Notes under the pieces: model-generated
The model's database searches: none
Told to the model about the DNA's origin: nothing
The model's input: only the letters and a program-made list of their open reading frames with translations
Made by a program: the position numbers and the translations under genes
Assembly: GCF_030297155.1 (NCBI RefSeq)
Contig: NZ_AP028067.1
Location: 186,001 to 250,000 of the forward strand
Source of the DNA: Vibrio sp. FE10
Lineage (GTDB): Bacteria > Pseudomonadota > Gammaproteobacteria > Enterobacterales > Vibrionaceae
Length of the DNA: 64,000 nt
Direction: 5' to 3'
In this document: one piece after another, positions 16,700 to 25,288 of the stretch
Layout: every line of letters begins with the position of its first letter
Position numbering within the stretch: position 1 is the first letter of the stretch

Positions 16700-18984
16700 T
16701 GCTGAAACAGAAATCATTCCCTCTATCGGTAGTGTGCACATCGGTTACCTGCGCCTTGTTAATGACCAACAGTGGCTTTGTATTTGCTGCAGATACGGTT
16801 TTTGCCGAAACAACCATTGATCCCTCTTCGATTCGAGCAGAGAAATCATCATTCGACGACACAGAATACAGAACGTCGCAAATGAACTTTGGTGGTGTTG
16901 GCCTAATGCAAATGCCAACAGGCCGAATGGCGCCAGAAGGGGAGTTTAACTTTAGCACTTCGTTTAATAACGAATACCATTTTTATAATGTCAGCCTGCA
17001 GGTGATGCCTTGGCTTGAAACCACGATTCGTTATACACAAGTGCAAGATCTGCTTTATAGCGGAGGTGGAGACCAAGATTGTTCACAAAACTCATTCAGT
17101 GGTTGTAACAAACTTGCTGACAAAGGCATCGACTTTAAACTGCGTTTAATCGAAGAAGGATACTACTTGCCGGAAGTGTCGGTAGGCGTGCGTGACTTCG
17201 GCGGTACAGGCTTGTTTGATGGCGAATTTGTCGCGGCAACCAAACGCTTTGGCCCTGTTGATTTTACCTTGGGCATGGCTTGGGGATACATGGGCACCAG
17301 TGGCAACTTCATTAACCCATTGTGTAAAGCCAGTGATAAGTATTGTGAACGCCCTTCTGACTATAAAGGCAATGGCGGCAGTGTCGATTTTGAACGCTGG
17401 TTTAAAGGTGATGCTGCGATTTATGGTGGCTTTGAATACCAAACTCCTTATAAGCCGCTAACCTTAAAGCTTGAATATGATAGTAATGATTACTCTCAAG
17501 ATTACCCTGTAGTACGTGGTGGTGTCGACATGACACAACATACGCCATGGAACGTGGGTGCGGTGTACCGTTTCACCGATTGGGGTTCGGCTAAAGTCAG
17601 CTACGAGCGAGGTGATACGCTAACCCTTGGTTTCGATCTCTCTACCAATTTCAATGAAATGTATTCCGTGTGGCGAGATACTGAAACAGCAGAGTTACGC
17701 CCGAGCGGTGTCGAGACGGTTGATGACATTGATATGGCGGCCCTTGCAAGCCAACTTGAAACGATCGCTGGTTATGAACAAGCGCAAATCTTGGTCGACG
17801 ATAACAGCATTGTGGTAAAGGGCACTCAGGTTAAATATCGAGACAGAGATATCGCTGTTGAACGCGGTGCGACCGTGATCGCGAATGCGGTGCCAAGTTA
17901 CATTGATACTTACAAAATCATCGAAAACGATAAATCGATGGAACTCACCGAGACAACGGTCAATGCCCCAGCATTCAAAGCGGCGGCGAACAACCATTAC
18001 CTTAATGCTCAAACCCGTGATGCTTCACACACTCACGAATTAGAACGCAAGAAATCCGTTATCTATCATGATGGGCGTGAGCGATTCGATGTGTCGGTTT
18101 CACCAAACCTAGCTCAATCGTTCGGTTCAGCTGAAAACTTCTACTTATACAGCTTGGGTTTATACACCAATGCTTCGTTCTGGGCGTTAAACAATGTCGA
18201 ACTGTCGGGTTCTCTGTACGTTAACTTAGTCGACAACTACGACAAGTTTAATTACGAAATCCCATCAGACGGCACTGACCAAACGCCAAGAGTAAGAACC
18301 TTGTTCCGCTCTTACGTTGACGATCCGGTTCGCTTAGACCGTTTACAACTGACGTGGTTTGAAGACTATGGCAGCGGTGTCTACACCCAAGCTTACGGCG
18401 GTTACCTAGAGAGTATGTTCGCAGGTGTAGGTGGCGAAATTCTTTATCGCCCATTCAACCAAAACTGGGCCATTGGCGCAGACATGACGGCAATAAGCCA
18501 GCGCGATCCAGAAAGCTGGTTTGGAACGTTTGATGAAGAGATCCAAGTCAACCCAGACGACAGCAGCCGAACGTACAAAGTGATCGACAAAGGCACGACG
18601 GGCTTTATTACCGGTTACTACACCCCACAATGGGATTTCTTGAGCGATACCTTGCTTAAAGTAGGCGTCGGTAAATTCCTTGCGGGTGATATCGGTACTC
18701 GTGTCGACTTCTCTAAGCAATTCAAGAGTGGTGTGATTGCTGGCGCGTTTGTCAGCCTAACCGACATGACAACCGAAGAATACGGTGAGGGCAGCTACAC
18801 CAAAGGCTTCTACGTATCGATTCCGTTTGATTTAGTCACCGTGAAACCAAGTTCAAGCCGCGCTGGCTTCACCTGGTTACCGATCACTCGTGATGGCGGA
18901 CAAGTACTGAATAAACAGTACAACTTGTTCGATCAAACCGATGCGCGCTCACCTTGGTTCCAAAGACCAAGTAGCGTTAAGTAG
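16699..18984 (+). CDS. yjbH: YjbH/GfcD-family outer-membrane protein
   Basis: A 761-residue protein with an N-terminal signal peptide (about residues 1-30, ending AAD) and the YjbH (PF06082) landmarks: NFGGVGLMQMPTGRMAPEGE, EVSVGVRDFGGTGLFDGEFV, and the C-terminal VSLTDMTTEEYGEGSYTKGF followed by a barrel-like end. Alternating hydrophobic strands throughout agree with an outer-membrane beta-barrel. E. coli YjbH/GfcD are required for normal extracellular polysaccharide display. It is the last gene of the operon. The codons for its end directly abut a dispersed repeat (18985 on). GC content here is clearly higher than in unit A, so this operon looks resident rather than newly acquired. Confidence 0.92.
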   Translation: MLKQKSFPLSVVCTSVTCALLMTNSGFVFAADTVFAETTIDPSSIRAEKSSFDDTEYRTSQMNFGGVGLMQMPTGRMAPEGEFNFSTSFNNEYHFYNVSLQVMPWLETTIRYTQVQDLLYSGGGDQDCSQNSFSGCNKLADKGIDFKLRLIEEGYYLPEVSVGVRDFGGTGLFDGEFVAATKRFGPVDFTLGMAWGYMGTSGNFINPLCKASDKYCERPSDYKGNGGSVDFERWFKGDAAIYGGFEYQTPYKPLTLKLEYDSNDYSQDYPVVRGGVDMTQHTPWNVGAVYRFTDWGSAKVSYERGDTLTLGFDLSTNFNEMYSVWRDTETAELRPSGVETVDDIDMAALASQLETIAGYEQAQILVDDNSIVVKGTQVKYRDRDIAVERGATVIANAVPSYIDTYKIIENDKSMELTETTVNAPAFKAAANNHYLNAQTRDASHTHELERKKSVIYHDGRERFDVSVSPNLAQSFGSAENFYLYSLGLYTNASFWALNNVELSGSLYVNLVDNYDKFNYEIPSDGTDQTPRVRTLFRSYVDDPVRLDRLQLTWFEDYGSGVYTQAYGGYLESMFAGVGGEILYRPFNQNWAIGADMTAISQRDPESWFGTFDEEIQVNPDDSSRTYKVIDKGTTGFITGYYTPQWDFLSDTLLKVGVGKFLAGDIGTRVDFSKQFKSGVIAGAFVSLTDMTTEEYGEGSYTKGFYVSIPFDLVTVKPSSSRAGFTWLPITRDGGQVLNKQYNLFDQTDARSPWFQRPSSVK

Positions 18985-19066
18985 ATCGAAAGCAGATGCG
19001 GGTAACGAGTAAGCGGGATACGAAGAGCGGGGAAAGAGCAGTATCGAGATTCGGGTAACCGAGTTT
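18985..19066. repeat. Dispersed repeat, copy 1 (after yjbH)
   Basis: Degenerate modules of the window-wide family: AGCAGATGCGGGTAACGAGT, AAGCGGGATACGAAGAGC, GAGATTCGGGTAACCGAGT. It starts right after the yjbH stop. Confidence 0.75.
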
Positions 19067-19124
19067 TTAAGAGCTTTAAAGCTGGTGAGAGTAATTAAGC
19101 CTGCGACGAGCCTAGCTTTTGGTT

Positions 19125-19177
19125 CTCCCCCTTGAACGCCGTTCGTTTGTGAGCGGTGATGTTCATCAAAGGGGGAG
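19125..19177. repeat. Long imperfect palindrome
   Basis: Outer arms CTCCCCCTT and AAGGGGGAG are perfect; the interior also pairs in part (CGCCG with CGGTG). It has no T-run. It could be a terminator-like hairpin or one copy of a small palindromic repeat element of the genome. Confidence 0.6.
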
Positions 19178-19239
19178 TTAGAGGGGGATGTTAATCTATG
19201 TGTTACCAACCCCTCCCAGCCTCCCGTCACGGCTTTACC

Positions 19240-19336
19240 CTGCTCTTAGCTCTTTGCATCTAGTTCACTCGCATCCCGCATTTGCCCTTAGTCTGTTCGC
19301 ATCTAGTTCACTCGCATCTCGCATCTGCTCTTATCT
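19240..19336. repeat. Dispersed repeat, copy 2 (before wza)
   Basis: Opposite orientation to copy 1: two near-identical modules, each reading GCATCTAGTTCACTCGCATC then CCGCATTTGCCCTTA or TCGCATCTGCTCTTA. With copy 1 it flanks the palindrome at 19125. Confidence 0.75.
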
Positions 19337-19417
19337 ACATTTAAAACCATTCAACTAGGTTGATAATAACCACAATTTGTGGATAATGCTTACGGATTAA
19401 ACTAACCGTATGCAAGC

Positions 19418-19436
19418 GCACTTTTTTTGCTACGTT
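19418..19436 (+). promoter_or_regulatory. Putative promoter element of unit B (wza)
   Basis: GCACTTTTTTTGCTA at 19418-19432 matches the 15-base element found before the other two ops sites; TACGTT (19431-19436) is the candidate -10. The ops core starts 85 bases downstream. Confidence 0.5.
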
Positions 19437-19514
19437 TTAGACAAAATACGCCTATTCAAATTCCATATTGATAGGGGCAGATTAACTACGCAGTGTGATG
19501 TCGCGGAATATCAA

Positions 19515-19528
19515 GGGGCGGTAGCGTT
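19515..19528 (+). promoter_or_regulatory. ops element of unit B
   Basis: GGGGCGGTAGCGTT contains the ops core GGCGGTAGCGTT at 19517-19528. It lies about 150 bases before the wza start. The upstream part of a full JUMPStart is not well conserved here. Confidence 0.85.
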
Positions 19529-19680
19529 CCTATCTTTGATATTAAGATGGAAGCGAGGTCACGGTAATGACTCTCCTTAACTCTCTTAAATGCTGCGTAG
19601 CTGATAAAATTGTTTGTTCTAACTTCTTTGGGTGTCCTTTGGGATATCACGACACATTCCGTTTCTATGACTTGGTTAAC

Positions 19681-20817
19681 ATGAAGATTAATAAAAATCG
19701 TCTCCTTTTAGCGCTCCTTCCTGCATTACTCGCAGGGTGTACTACTCCAGGAACTCACCTTTCTACTGGCAACAAGAATGTGATTCAGCCTTCAGAGGAA
19801 CAACAAGAGTCTGATATCTCTGATGTGGTTAACCTTTACCCACTGACTGCTCAATCAGTATCGAGTTACCGAAGCGAATCTTTATCGGTTTCCCAAGCGA
19901 ACCCGACGTTAGATGTTGATATTGCAAAGTATGAATACCAAGTGGGCGTTGGTGACATCTTAAACATCACCATTTGGGATCACCCTGAACTAACCATTCC
20001 TGCGGGCTCTTACCGTAGTAGTACCGAAGCGGGTAATTGGGTTCATGCAGACGGCACCATCTTCTACCCATACATTGGTACAGTAGAAGTGGCGGGAAAA
20101 ACCGTTCGTGAAGTGCGTACTGATATTGCAAGTCGCTTAGCTAAGTACATCGAAAGCCCTCAAGTTGATGTTAACGTCGCTGCTTTCCGCTCAAAGAAAA
20201 CTTACATTACTGGCGAAGTGTCTAAACCTGGCCAGCAGCCGATTACCAATATCCCTTTAACGTTATTGGATGCCGTGAACCGTTCTGGCGGTTTGTCTGA
20301 AAATGCCGATTGGCGTAATGTTTCATTAACGCGTAATGGCGTAGAAGAAAACCTCTCACTTTACGGCTTAATGCAACGTGGTGATCTAACCCAAAACCGC
20401 TTATTGCAAGCCGGTGACATTGTTCATGTGCCGCGTAATGATAAGCAGAAAGTGTTTGTGATGGGTGAAGTGAAAGAGCCTAAGTTATTAAAGATTGATC
20501 GCGTAGGAATGAGCCTGACTGAAGCGCTCAGTAATGTTGGTGGAATAAATGAACTAACAGCGGATGCAACCGGCGTGTTTGTTATTCGAACTTCGGATGA
20601 TAAATCCGAGCGTATGGCAGATATCTACCAACTCAATATAGAAGATGCATCAGCATTGGTGATTGGCACCGAGTTTGATTTAAAACCTTATGACATTGTT
20701 TACGTTACCGCTGCGCCAATCAGCCGCTGGAACCGTGTTGTGGGGCAGTTGCTTCCAACCATCAACGGATTTAATAATTTAACCGAAGGTGCGTTACGTG
20801 TTCGTAACTGGCCTTAG
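19681..20817 (+). CDS. wza: Outer-membrane polysaccharide export lipoprotein Wza
   Basis: A 378-residue lipoprotein precursor: signal peptide with lipobox LLAGC (Cys about 20), then the Poly_export domain (YQVGVGDILNITIWDHPELT, about 90-110) and SLBB-type segments (YITGEVSKPGQQPI; VFVMGEVKEPKLLKI). It ends with the membrane-spanning amphipathic helix (NNLTEGALRVRNWP). Wza octamers form the outer-membrane exit channel for Wzy-dependent capsule. The frame is open to ATG 19567, which has a good GAGGT site, but only ATG 19681 puts the signal peptide at the N-terminus and gives the usual Wza length. A terminator follows before wzb. Confidence 0.95.
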   Translation: MKINKNRLLLALLPALLAGCTTPGTHLSTGNKNVIQPSEEQQESDISDVVNLYPLTAQSVSSYRSESLSVSQANPTLDVDIAKYEYQVGVGDILNITIWDHPELTIPAGSYRSSTEAGNWVHADGTIFYPYIGTVEVAGKTVREVRTDIASRLAKYIESPQVDVNVAAFRSKKTYITGEVSKPGQQPITNIPLTLLDAVNRSGGLSENADWRNVSLTRNGVEENLSLYGLMQRGDLTQNRLLQAGDIVHVPRNDKQKVFVMGEVKEPKLLKIDRVGMSLTEALSNVGGINELTADATGVFVIRTSDDKSERMADIYQLNIEDASALVIGTEFDLKPYDIVYVTAAPISRWNRVVGQLLPTINGFNNLTEGALRVRNWP

Positions 20818-20834
20818 GCTAAGATAGAACAGTA

Positions 20835-20868
20835 ATCAGGTCGCACTTCACGTGTGGCCTGATTTTTT
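20835..20868 (+). terminator. Terminator between wza and wzb
   Basis: A 12-bp stem (ATCAGGTCGCAC / GTGTGGCCTGAT, two G-T pairs), 5-nt loop and a T-run. Because it sits inside the wza-wzb-wzc unit, expression of wzb and wzc probably depends on RfaH antitermination loaded at the upstream ops site. Confidence 0.88.
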
Positions 20869-20876
20869 ATGTTTAG

Positions 20877-20963
20877 AAGTGCATTTGGTTTATGAAGTGC
20901 ATTCGGCTTATAAGTATATTTAGTTTATAAGTACGTTCCGCTTATAAGCCCATTACAGTTAGA
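20877..20963. repeat. 17-18 bp degenerate tandem repeat in the wza-wzb spacer
   Basis: Five units such as AAGTGCATTTGGTTTATG, AAGTGCATTCGGCTTATA and AGTACGTTCCGCTTATA follow one another and end just before the wzb start codon. Confidence 0.7.
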
Positions 20964-20971
20964 AGTCAGTT

Positions 20972-21412
20972 ATGTTTAATAAAATTTTAGTGGTCTGCGT
21001 GGGCAACATTTGTCGTTCCCCGACTGGAGAGCGAGTTTTACAAAACTTGCTGCCTAATAAAGAGGTGGCTTCTGCTGGCATCGCTGCTGAAAAAAGCCGT
21101 TTAATTGGTAAGCCAGCAGACGACACGGCGATTTTAATTGCCGCTGAAAATGGTGTCGATGTTGAAAATCATCAGTCTCAGCAAGTTACACCACAGCTTT
21201 GTGCCCAGTATGATTTGATATTGGTGATGGAGAAAGGCCATATGGAGGCGCTCACTCAAATTTCACCGGAAGCGCGTGGTAAAACCATGCTGTTTGGTCA
21301 GTGGATTGGCCAGAAAGACATTCCAGATCCGCACCGTCAAAGCCGTGAAGCGTTTGAATACGCTTATAAGCTGATTGACGAAGCTGCACTGGCTTGGGCA
21401 AAAAAACTGTAG
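20972..21412 (+). CDS. wzb: Low-molecular-weight protein-tyrosine phosphatase Wzb
   Basis: A 146-residue enzyme with the signature loop VCVGNICRSPT (Cys9-x5-Arg15), a second active-site loop with the general acid Asp in IPDPHRQS (about 113-120), and length matching E. coli Wzb (147). Wzb removes phosphate from the tyrosine tail of Wzc; cycles of phosphorylation are needed for capsule assembly. It lies between wza and wzc in the standard order. The ribosome binding site is poor (AGAAG), in line with low expression. Confidence 0.96.
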   Translation: MFNKILVVCVGNICRSPTGERVLQNLLPNKEVASAGIAAEKSRLIGKPADDTAILIAAENGVDVENHQSQQVTPQLCAQYDLILVMEKGHMEALTQISPEARGKTMLFGQWIGQKDIPDPHRQSREAFEYAYKLIDEAALAWAKKL

Positions 21413-21582
21413 GTTTAAATGCAGTAGATTTTAGATGCAGTAGGTTTTAAATAGACAGCTTTTTAAATGTCATGCTCTATACGTAGGCTTGGCTAAGCCA
21501 CCAACAGAATCATATAAAAGAGAAGTACGCGGAGCGTATATATCGTCTCTTAAATAGCAATAATTTAGGAAGTAGCAATCTG

Positions 21583-23754
21583 ATGACAACACAACCATCT
21601 CAGCAATCACACACAGATAACTCTGATGAGATAGATTTAGGAAAACTGTTTGGTATCTTATTAGATGCTAAATGGTTAATCATGCTCACCACATTTGCTT
21701 TTGCTGTGTTTGGTATTGCGTTTGCCCTGCTTTCAACACCGATATACAAAGCCGATGCACTGATCCAAATTGAAGAGAAGAGCTCTGGCGGTATTTCATC
21801 GATGGTCGGCGACATGGGAGACATGTTCTCTCAGGAATCTTCGGCGACGACAGAAGTGGAGATCATCAAATCGCGTATGATTTTGGGCGAGACGGTTGAT
21901 AAGTTTAACCTTACTACTGTTACATCACCGAACTACGCACCCATCGTCGGTAAAGGTTTTGCTCGCTTAACTGGCGACATTAACCACATCGCAGTAAGCC
22001 GTTTGACCTTGCCAAGCTACGCGAGCGAATATGCTCACACGATTCAGATTGTTGATGCTGAACAAGGCACTTACCAACTGGTACGTGACGATGAACGCGT
22101 TATCTTAAAAGGCAAAGTGGGTGAGCTAGCAACATCCGATGATTACAGCTTGTTTGTGGCAGGTTTTGAATCGCATAACGGTTTTGAATTCTCGATTGGG
22201 CAACGTAGCCGATTACAAGCGATCGAATGGTTGAAATCTTCTTTGTCTTTGTCTGAGCAAGGAAAGCAAACCGGCATTCTGAAGCTGAGTTTTGAAGGCG
22301 AAAACAAACAGCAGATTTCTGATCTCCTTAACCACATTAGTCAAATTTACTTCTTACAAAACGTGAAGCGTAACTCAGCAGAAGCAGAAAAGAGCCTAGA
22401 GTTCTTAGAGAGCCACCTTCCGGGCATTAAATCTGAGCTAACCGGCTATGAAGACGTATTAAACAATTATCGTCAAAAGAACGAATCGATCGACTTGGGT
22501 TTAGAAGCACAATCCACCCTGAAGGTAATGGTAGAGCTTGAAGCGCAATTAAATGAACTGACGTTCAAAGAGAGCGAAATCAGCCAACGTTTTACTAAAG
22601 ATCACCCAGCATACAAAGCCCTGCTTGATAAACGTAAAACGCTATTAGGTGAGAAAGAGCGCCTAAACAAGCAAGTACAAAAACTACCAAAAACACAACG
22701 TGAAGTACTGCGTATGACACGTGATGTTGAAGTAAATCAACAGATCTACATCCAGCTTTTAAACAAGGTTCAAGAGCTAAGCATCATCAAAGCCGGTACC
22801 GTCGGTAACGTTCGCATCTTAGATGACGCACAAGCCTATGCTCGCGCCGTTAAACCGAAGAAGCCGTTGATTGTTGTATTGGCGACGCTACTGGGTGGCA
22901 TGTTAAGTGTCGCGTTTGTATTGGTTAAAGCGGCGTTCCACCGTGGTGTTGAAAACCCAGACCAAATTGAACAAATCGGCCTTCCGGTTTACGCAGCCGT
23001 ACCAAAATCTGATTTACAAATTGAACTGACTAACCGCTTTAAATCGAAGAAAATACAAACAAAAGGCGTTCAGGCACTGCTTGCCGAATCGAACCCTGCT
23101 GATCTTTCGGTTGAAGCACTGCGTGGCCTTCGCACCAGCTTGCACTTTGCGATGCTGGAAGCGAAAAACAACGTCTTGATGATCTCTGGCCCAGCACCGG
23201 GTATCGGTAAATCATTCATCTCGACCAACTTTGCCGCAGTAGCCGCAAAAACAGGCCAAAAAGTGCTGTTGATAGATGCCGATATGCGTAAAGGTTACTT
23301 ACAACAAAGCTTTGGTGTGAACTGGGATAACGGCCTTTCTGATGTATTGAGCAGCAAACAAGAGTTCGCTCAATCAGTGAAGTCGACGCCAGTTGAAAAC
23401 CTCGACATTATTACTCGCGGCCAAGTGCCACCCAACCCATCTGAACTGCTGATGCACCCACGCTTTGCAGAGCTAATGGAATGGGCTTCAAAAGAGTATG
23501 ACTTGGTGATTGTCGATACCCCACCAGTACTCGCGGTAACCGACCCAAGCATCGTCGGCGCCTTCGCTGGTACCACATTAATGGTTGCTCGTTACGGTCA
23601 AAACACCATTAAAGAGATCGATGTGGCTCGTAACCGCTTCGAACAATCAGGCATCGAAGTGAAAGGCGTTATCTTCAACGCTATCGAGAAGAAAGCATCG
23701 AGCTCGTATGGCTACGGCTACTACAACTACGCGTATTCGAGCGATAAGAAGTAG
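21583..23754 (+). CDS. wzc: Capsule assembly tyrosine autokinase Wzc
   Basis: A 723-residue inner-membrane PCP2a protein. N-terminal Wzz domain with membrane segment 1 (about residues 27-50), periplasmic coiled-coil part, GNVRILDDAQ then Pro-rich KPKKPLIVVLATLLGG with membrane segment 2 (about 425-450), and a C-terminal BY-kinase domain: Walker A GPAPGIGKSF (about 537-546), Walker A' VLLIDADMRKG (about 560), Walker B LVIVDTPP (about 640), and a tyrosine-rich tail (YGYGYYNYAY). It controls capsule chain length and export together with Wza and Wzb. Downstream are dispersed repeats and the phage-like patch rather than polysaccharide genes. Confidence 0.96.
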   Translation: MTTQPSQQSHTDNSDEIDLGKLFGILLDAKWLIMLTTFAFAVFGIAFALLSTPIYKADALIQIEEKSSGGISSMVGDMGDMFSQESSATTEVEIIKSRMILGETVDKFNLTTVTSPNYAPIVGKGFARLTGDINHIAVSRLTLPSYASEYAHTIQIVDAEQGTYQLVRDDERVILKGKVGELATSDDYSLFVAGFESHNGFEFSIGQRSRLQAIEWLKSSLSLSEQGKQTGILKLSFEGENKQQISDLLNHISQIYFLQNVKRNSAEAEKSLEFLESHLPGIKSELTGYEDVLNNYRQKNESIDLGLEAQSTLKVMVELEAQLNELTFKESEISQRFTKDHPAYKALLDKRKTLLGEKERLNKQVQKLPKTQREVLRMTRDVEVNQQIYIQLLNKVQELSIIKAGTVGNVRILDDAQAYARAVKPKKPLIVVLATLLGGMLSVAFVLVKAAFHRGVENPDQIEQIGLPVYAAVPKSDLQIELTNRFKSKKIQTKGVQALLAESNPADLSVEALRGLRTSLHFAMLEAKNNVLMISGPAPGIGKSFISTNFAAVAAKTGQKVLLIDADMRKGYLQQSFGVNWDNGLSDVLSSKQEFAQSVKSTPVENLDIITRGQVPPNPSELLMHPRFAELMEWASKEYDLVIVDTPPVLAVTDPSIVGAFAGTTLMVARYGQNTIKEIDVARNRFEQSGIEVKGVIFNAIEKKASSSYGYGYYNYAYSSDKK

Positions 23755-23955
23755 ATAAGAGCAGTAACGGGATGCGAGTAACCGGGTAAACGAAGAGCAG
23801 AAAGGCAGATACGAGATTCGAGTGGCGAGATACGAAAAGCGCCACTCGAATCCGCTCTTCATCTCTTCGTTACCCGTATCTATTATTTATCCACTCGCAT
23901 CTGCTCTTTTAGCTTTTCGCATCCCGTTTACTCGCTACTCGAATCTGCTTTTCTA
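23755..23955. repeat. Dispersed repeat, copy 3, with head-to-head inverted arms
   Basis: About 200 bases made of the family modules in both orientations (GGGATGCGAGTAACCGGG to the left, CCACTCGCATCTGCTCTT to the right). The centre is a perfect 12-bp inverted repeat (ATTCGAGTGGCG, 12-nt loop, CGCCACTCGAAT; 23816-23851). It fills the space between the convergent wzc and holin-like genes and may act as a bidirectional terminator. Confidence 0.75.
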
Positions 23956-24288
23956 CTTCTTCACCACCCCACCAGTTAAATACAATCCAATCGCCGCTAA
24001 CACCGGGTAGCCAAACGCTTCATTGGTCATTTCCCCCAATGGCTTCCAATCGTAGCCGTGCATGCAGCCCAGAATCACCATCACATGCAGTGCCACATAA
24101 GGAATGGTGAACAACAACACAATGTAGCGCTGTATTAACTTAAAAGGTTCATACGCTTTAAGCAGTGCCAGCTTGTGCTTCGCTTTTTCTTCATCAGTAA
24201 AAAACATCGCATCTCCTGTGTTGGTGAGTGCATCTAACCCTTTGTTAATGGAAGACTGACTCCCGAATATTCTTCCGAACAATGTCAT
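23953..24288 (-). CDS. Phage holin-like membrane protein (3TM type)
   Basis: About 111 residues from ATG 24288, which has an excellent AAGGAG site five bases upstream; an in-frame ATG at 24324 has none. The N-terminal half is soluble and charged (FTDEEKAKHKLALLKAYEPF) and the C-terminal half has two hydrophobic segments (YIVLLFTIPYVALHVMVILG and the stretch ending AIGLYLTGGVV), as in 3TM-type phage/GTA holins. It lies downstream of a T7-lysozyme-like amidase in the same direction, the usual lysis-cassette arrangement. The stop codon abuts the dispersed repeat. Whether it is still used is unknown. Confidence 0.65.
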   Translation of the reverse strand: MTLFGRIFGSQSSINKGLDALTNTGDAMFFTDEEKAKHKLALLKAYEPFKLIQRYIVLLFTIPYVALHVMVILGCMHGYDWKPLGEMTNEAFGYPVLAAIGLYLTGGVVKK

Positions 24289-24351
24289 ACTGCTCCTTGG
24301 TTTATTGATTGGCTTTGACCGCATGTATAGCCTTTGACTGTATAACCCTCT

Positions 24352-24500
24352 CTCTCTTCACCTCTGCTTTTCCGCTCTTCGAATCTCGCTATCCGTCACT
24401 CGCATCCGCTCTTCCAGCTTTTCGCATCTCGATACTCGAATCCCGCATCTGCTCTTCCTGCTCTTCGCATCTCGTTCACTCGCATCCCGTATCTGTCTTT
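24352..24500. repeat. Dispersed repeat, copy 4 (overlaps amidase 3' end)
   Basis: Modules such as CGAATCTCGCTATCCGTCAC, TCGCATCCGCTCTTCC and GTTCACTCGCATCCCGTATC. The right end lies inside the coding region of the amidase and supplies its last residues and stop codon. Confidence 0.75.
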
Positions 24501-25288
24501 AAAACCATAACCGGACACGCTTTATTCACTCCCCAATCTTTATGCCCCTTAACATTCTCATCTGAAATCAAGAACTGCTCTTGCAGTGCAGCCATCAAAC
24601 CAAATAATGCCTTACGCTGCGCAAGCGTGAAGTTATCTTCTGGTTGCAGCTTGGCATTACAACCGCCGACCAAACAAACCCCAATATTGCCTTTGTTGTG
24701 TCCCTTCACATGCGCGCCGGTTTGTGACAGTGGCCTGCCAAGTTCGACATCCCCATTGCGACGAATAACAAAGTGATACCCGACATCGCGCCAACCTCTC
24801 TTTTTATGCCATCGGCGAATCTCGGCTACGTCTACATCTTGCTGTGGCGGCGTGGCGCTACAATGCACAGTAATAAAAGAGTATGGCGGGCAATGAGGTA
24901 AGCGGAGTAAAACTGAAACCAAGCTTAGAGAATAGGAAGCAGGAGATAAGCAAGGCTCTAACGAAGGGATGAGCTCTGTAGATCCAGCCTGTTCTTGTAA
25001 GTCAGCCCGCTCTCGTGAACCTGCTGGCTCTTGCGAGCTAGCTCGCTCTTGCAAACCGGTCGGCTCTTGCAAAATAGCAGGCGCTTCTAACGGCTGGTGT
25101 GAAACTCGATCAGTTGCTGGTGGAGTGTGTGACAAAATAAATCCTCGTGTTGTTGTAACCAGGTGACTAAAGACGTTGATAACGAACCTTTTAAATTTGG
25201 GTGTAATGCGATGTGTTGTCGCAAACTGGCGGCTACGGTTTTGGCATAACCGGTGTGGTGGCTCACATAACGTAAATACATCACGCAA
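24476..25288 (-). CDS. Phage-type N-acetylmuramoyl-L-alanine amidase (T7 lysozyme-like)
   Basis: The C-terminal 140 residues match T7 lysozyme (Amidase_2): FITVHCSATPP with the first zinc His, VAEIRRWHKKRGWRDVGYHF, GAHVKGHNKGNIGVCLVGG and VKGHKDWGVNKACP with the other zinc ligands. It would cut the amide bond between MurNAc and L-Ala. The upstream part is odd: five 6-residue repeats (LQEPTG, LQERAS, SQEPAG, SRERAD, LQEQAG) and a hydrophobic stretch. The frame is open to 25288 but its first 70 codons overlap the next gene in another frame, so the true start is probably later and not ATG. The final residues (KTDTGCE) are encoded by a dispersed repeat. Confidence 0.8.
   Translation of the reverse strand: MRDVFTLCEPPHRLCQNRSRQFATTHRITPKFKRFVINVFSHLVTTTRGFILSHTPPATDRVSHQPLEAPAILQEPTGLQERASSQEPAGSRERADLQEQAGSTELIPSLEPCLSPASYSLSLVSVLLRLPHCPPYSFITVHCSATPPQQDVDVAEIRRWHKKRGWRDVGYHFVIRRNGDVELGRPLSQTGAHVKGHNKGNIGVCLVGGCNAKLQPEDNFTLAQRKALFGLMAALQEQFLISDENVKGHKDWGVNKACPVMVLKTDTGCE
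24982..25071 (-). repeat. 18-bp tandem repeat inside the amidase gene
   Basis: Five imperfect 18-bp units, for example TTGCAAGAGCGAGCTAGC and TCGCAAGAGCCAGCAGGT on the minus strand, each coding for six residues of the pattern (L/S)(Q/R)E(P/R/Q)(A/T)x. Confidence 0.85.

Noticed and set aside
17146..18720. Several minus-strand frames of 68-105 codons inside yjbH
   Set aside because: Antisense shadows of a high-GC coding region; yjbH itself has clear family motifs.
23822..24010. 62-codon plus-strand frame after wzc
   Set aside because: Made of the dispersed repeat and the reverse of the holin-like gene.
24309..24776. 155-codon plus-strand frame opposite the amidase
   Set aside because: It is the antisense of the amidase domain and of dispersed repeats; Ser/Pro/Leu-rich composition typical of shadow frames.
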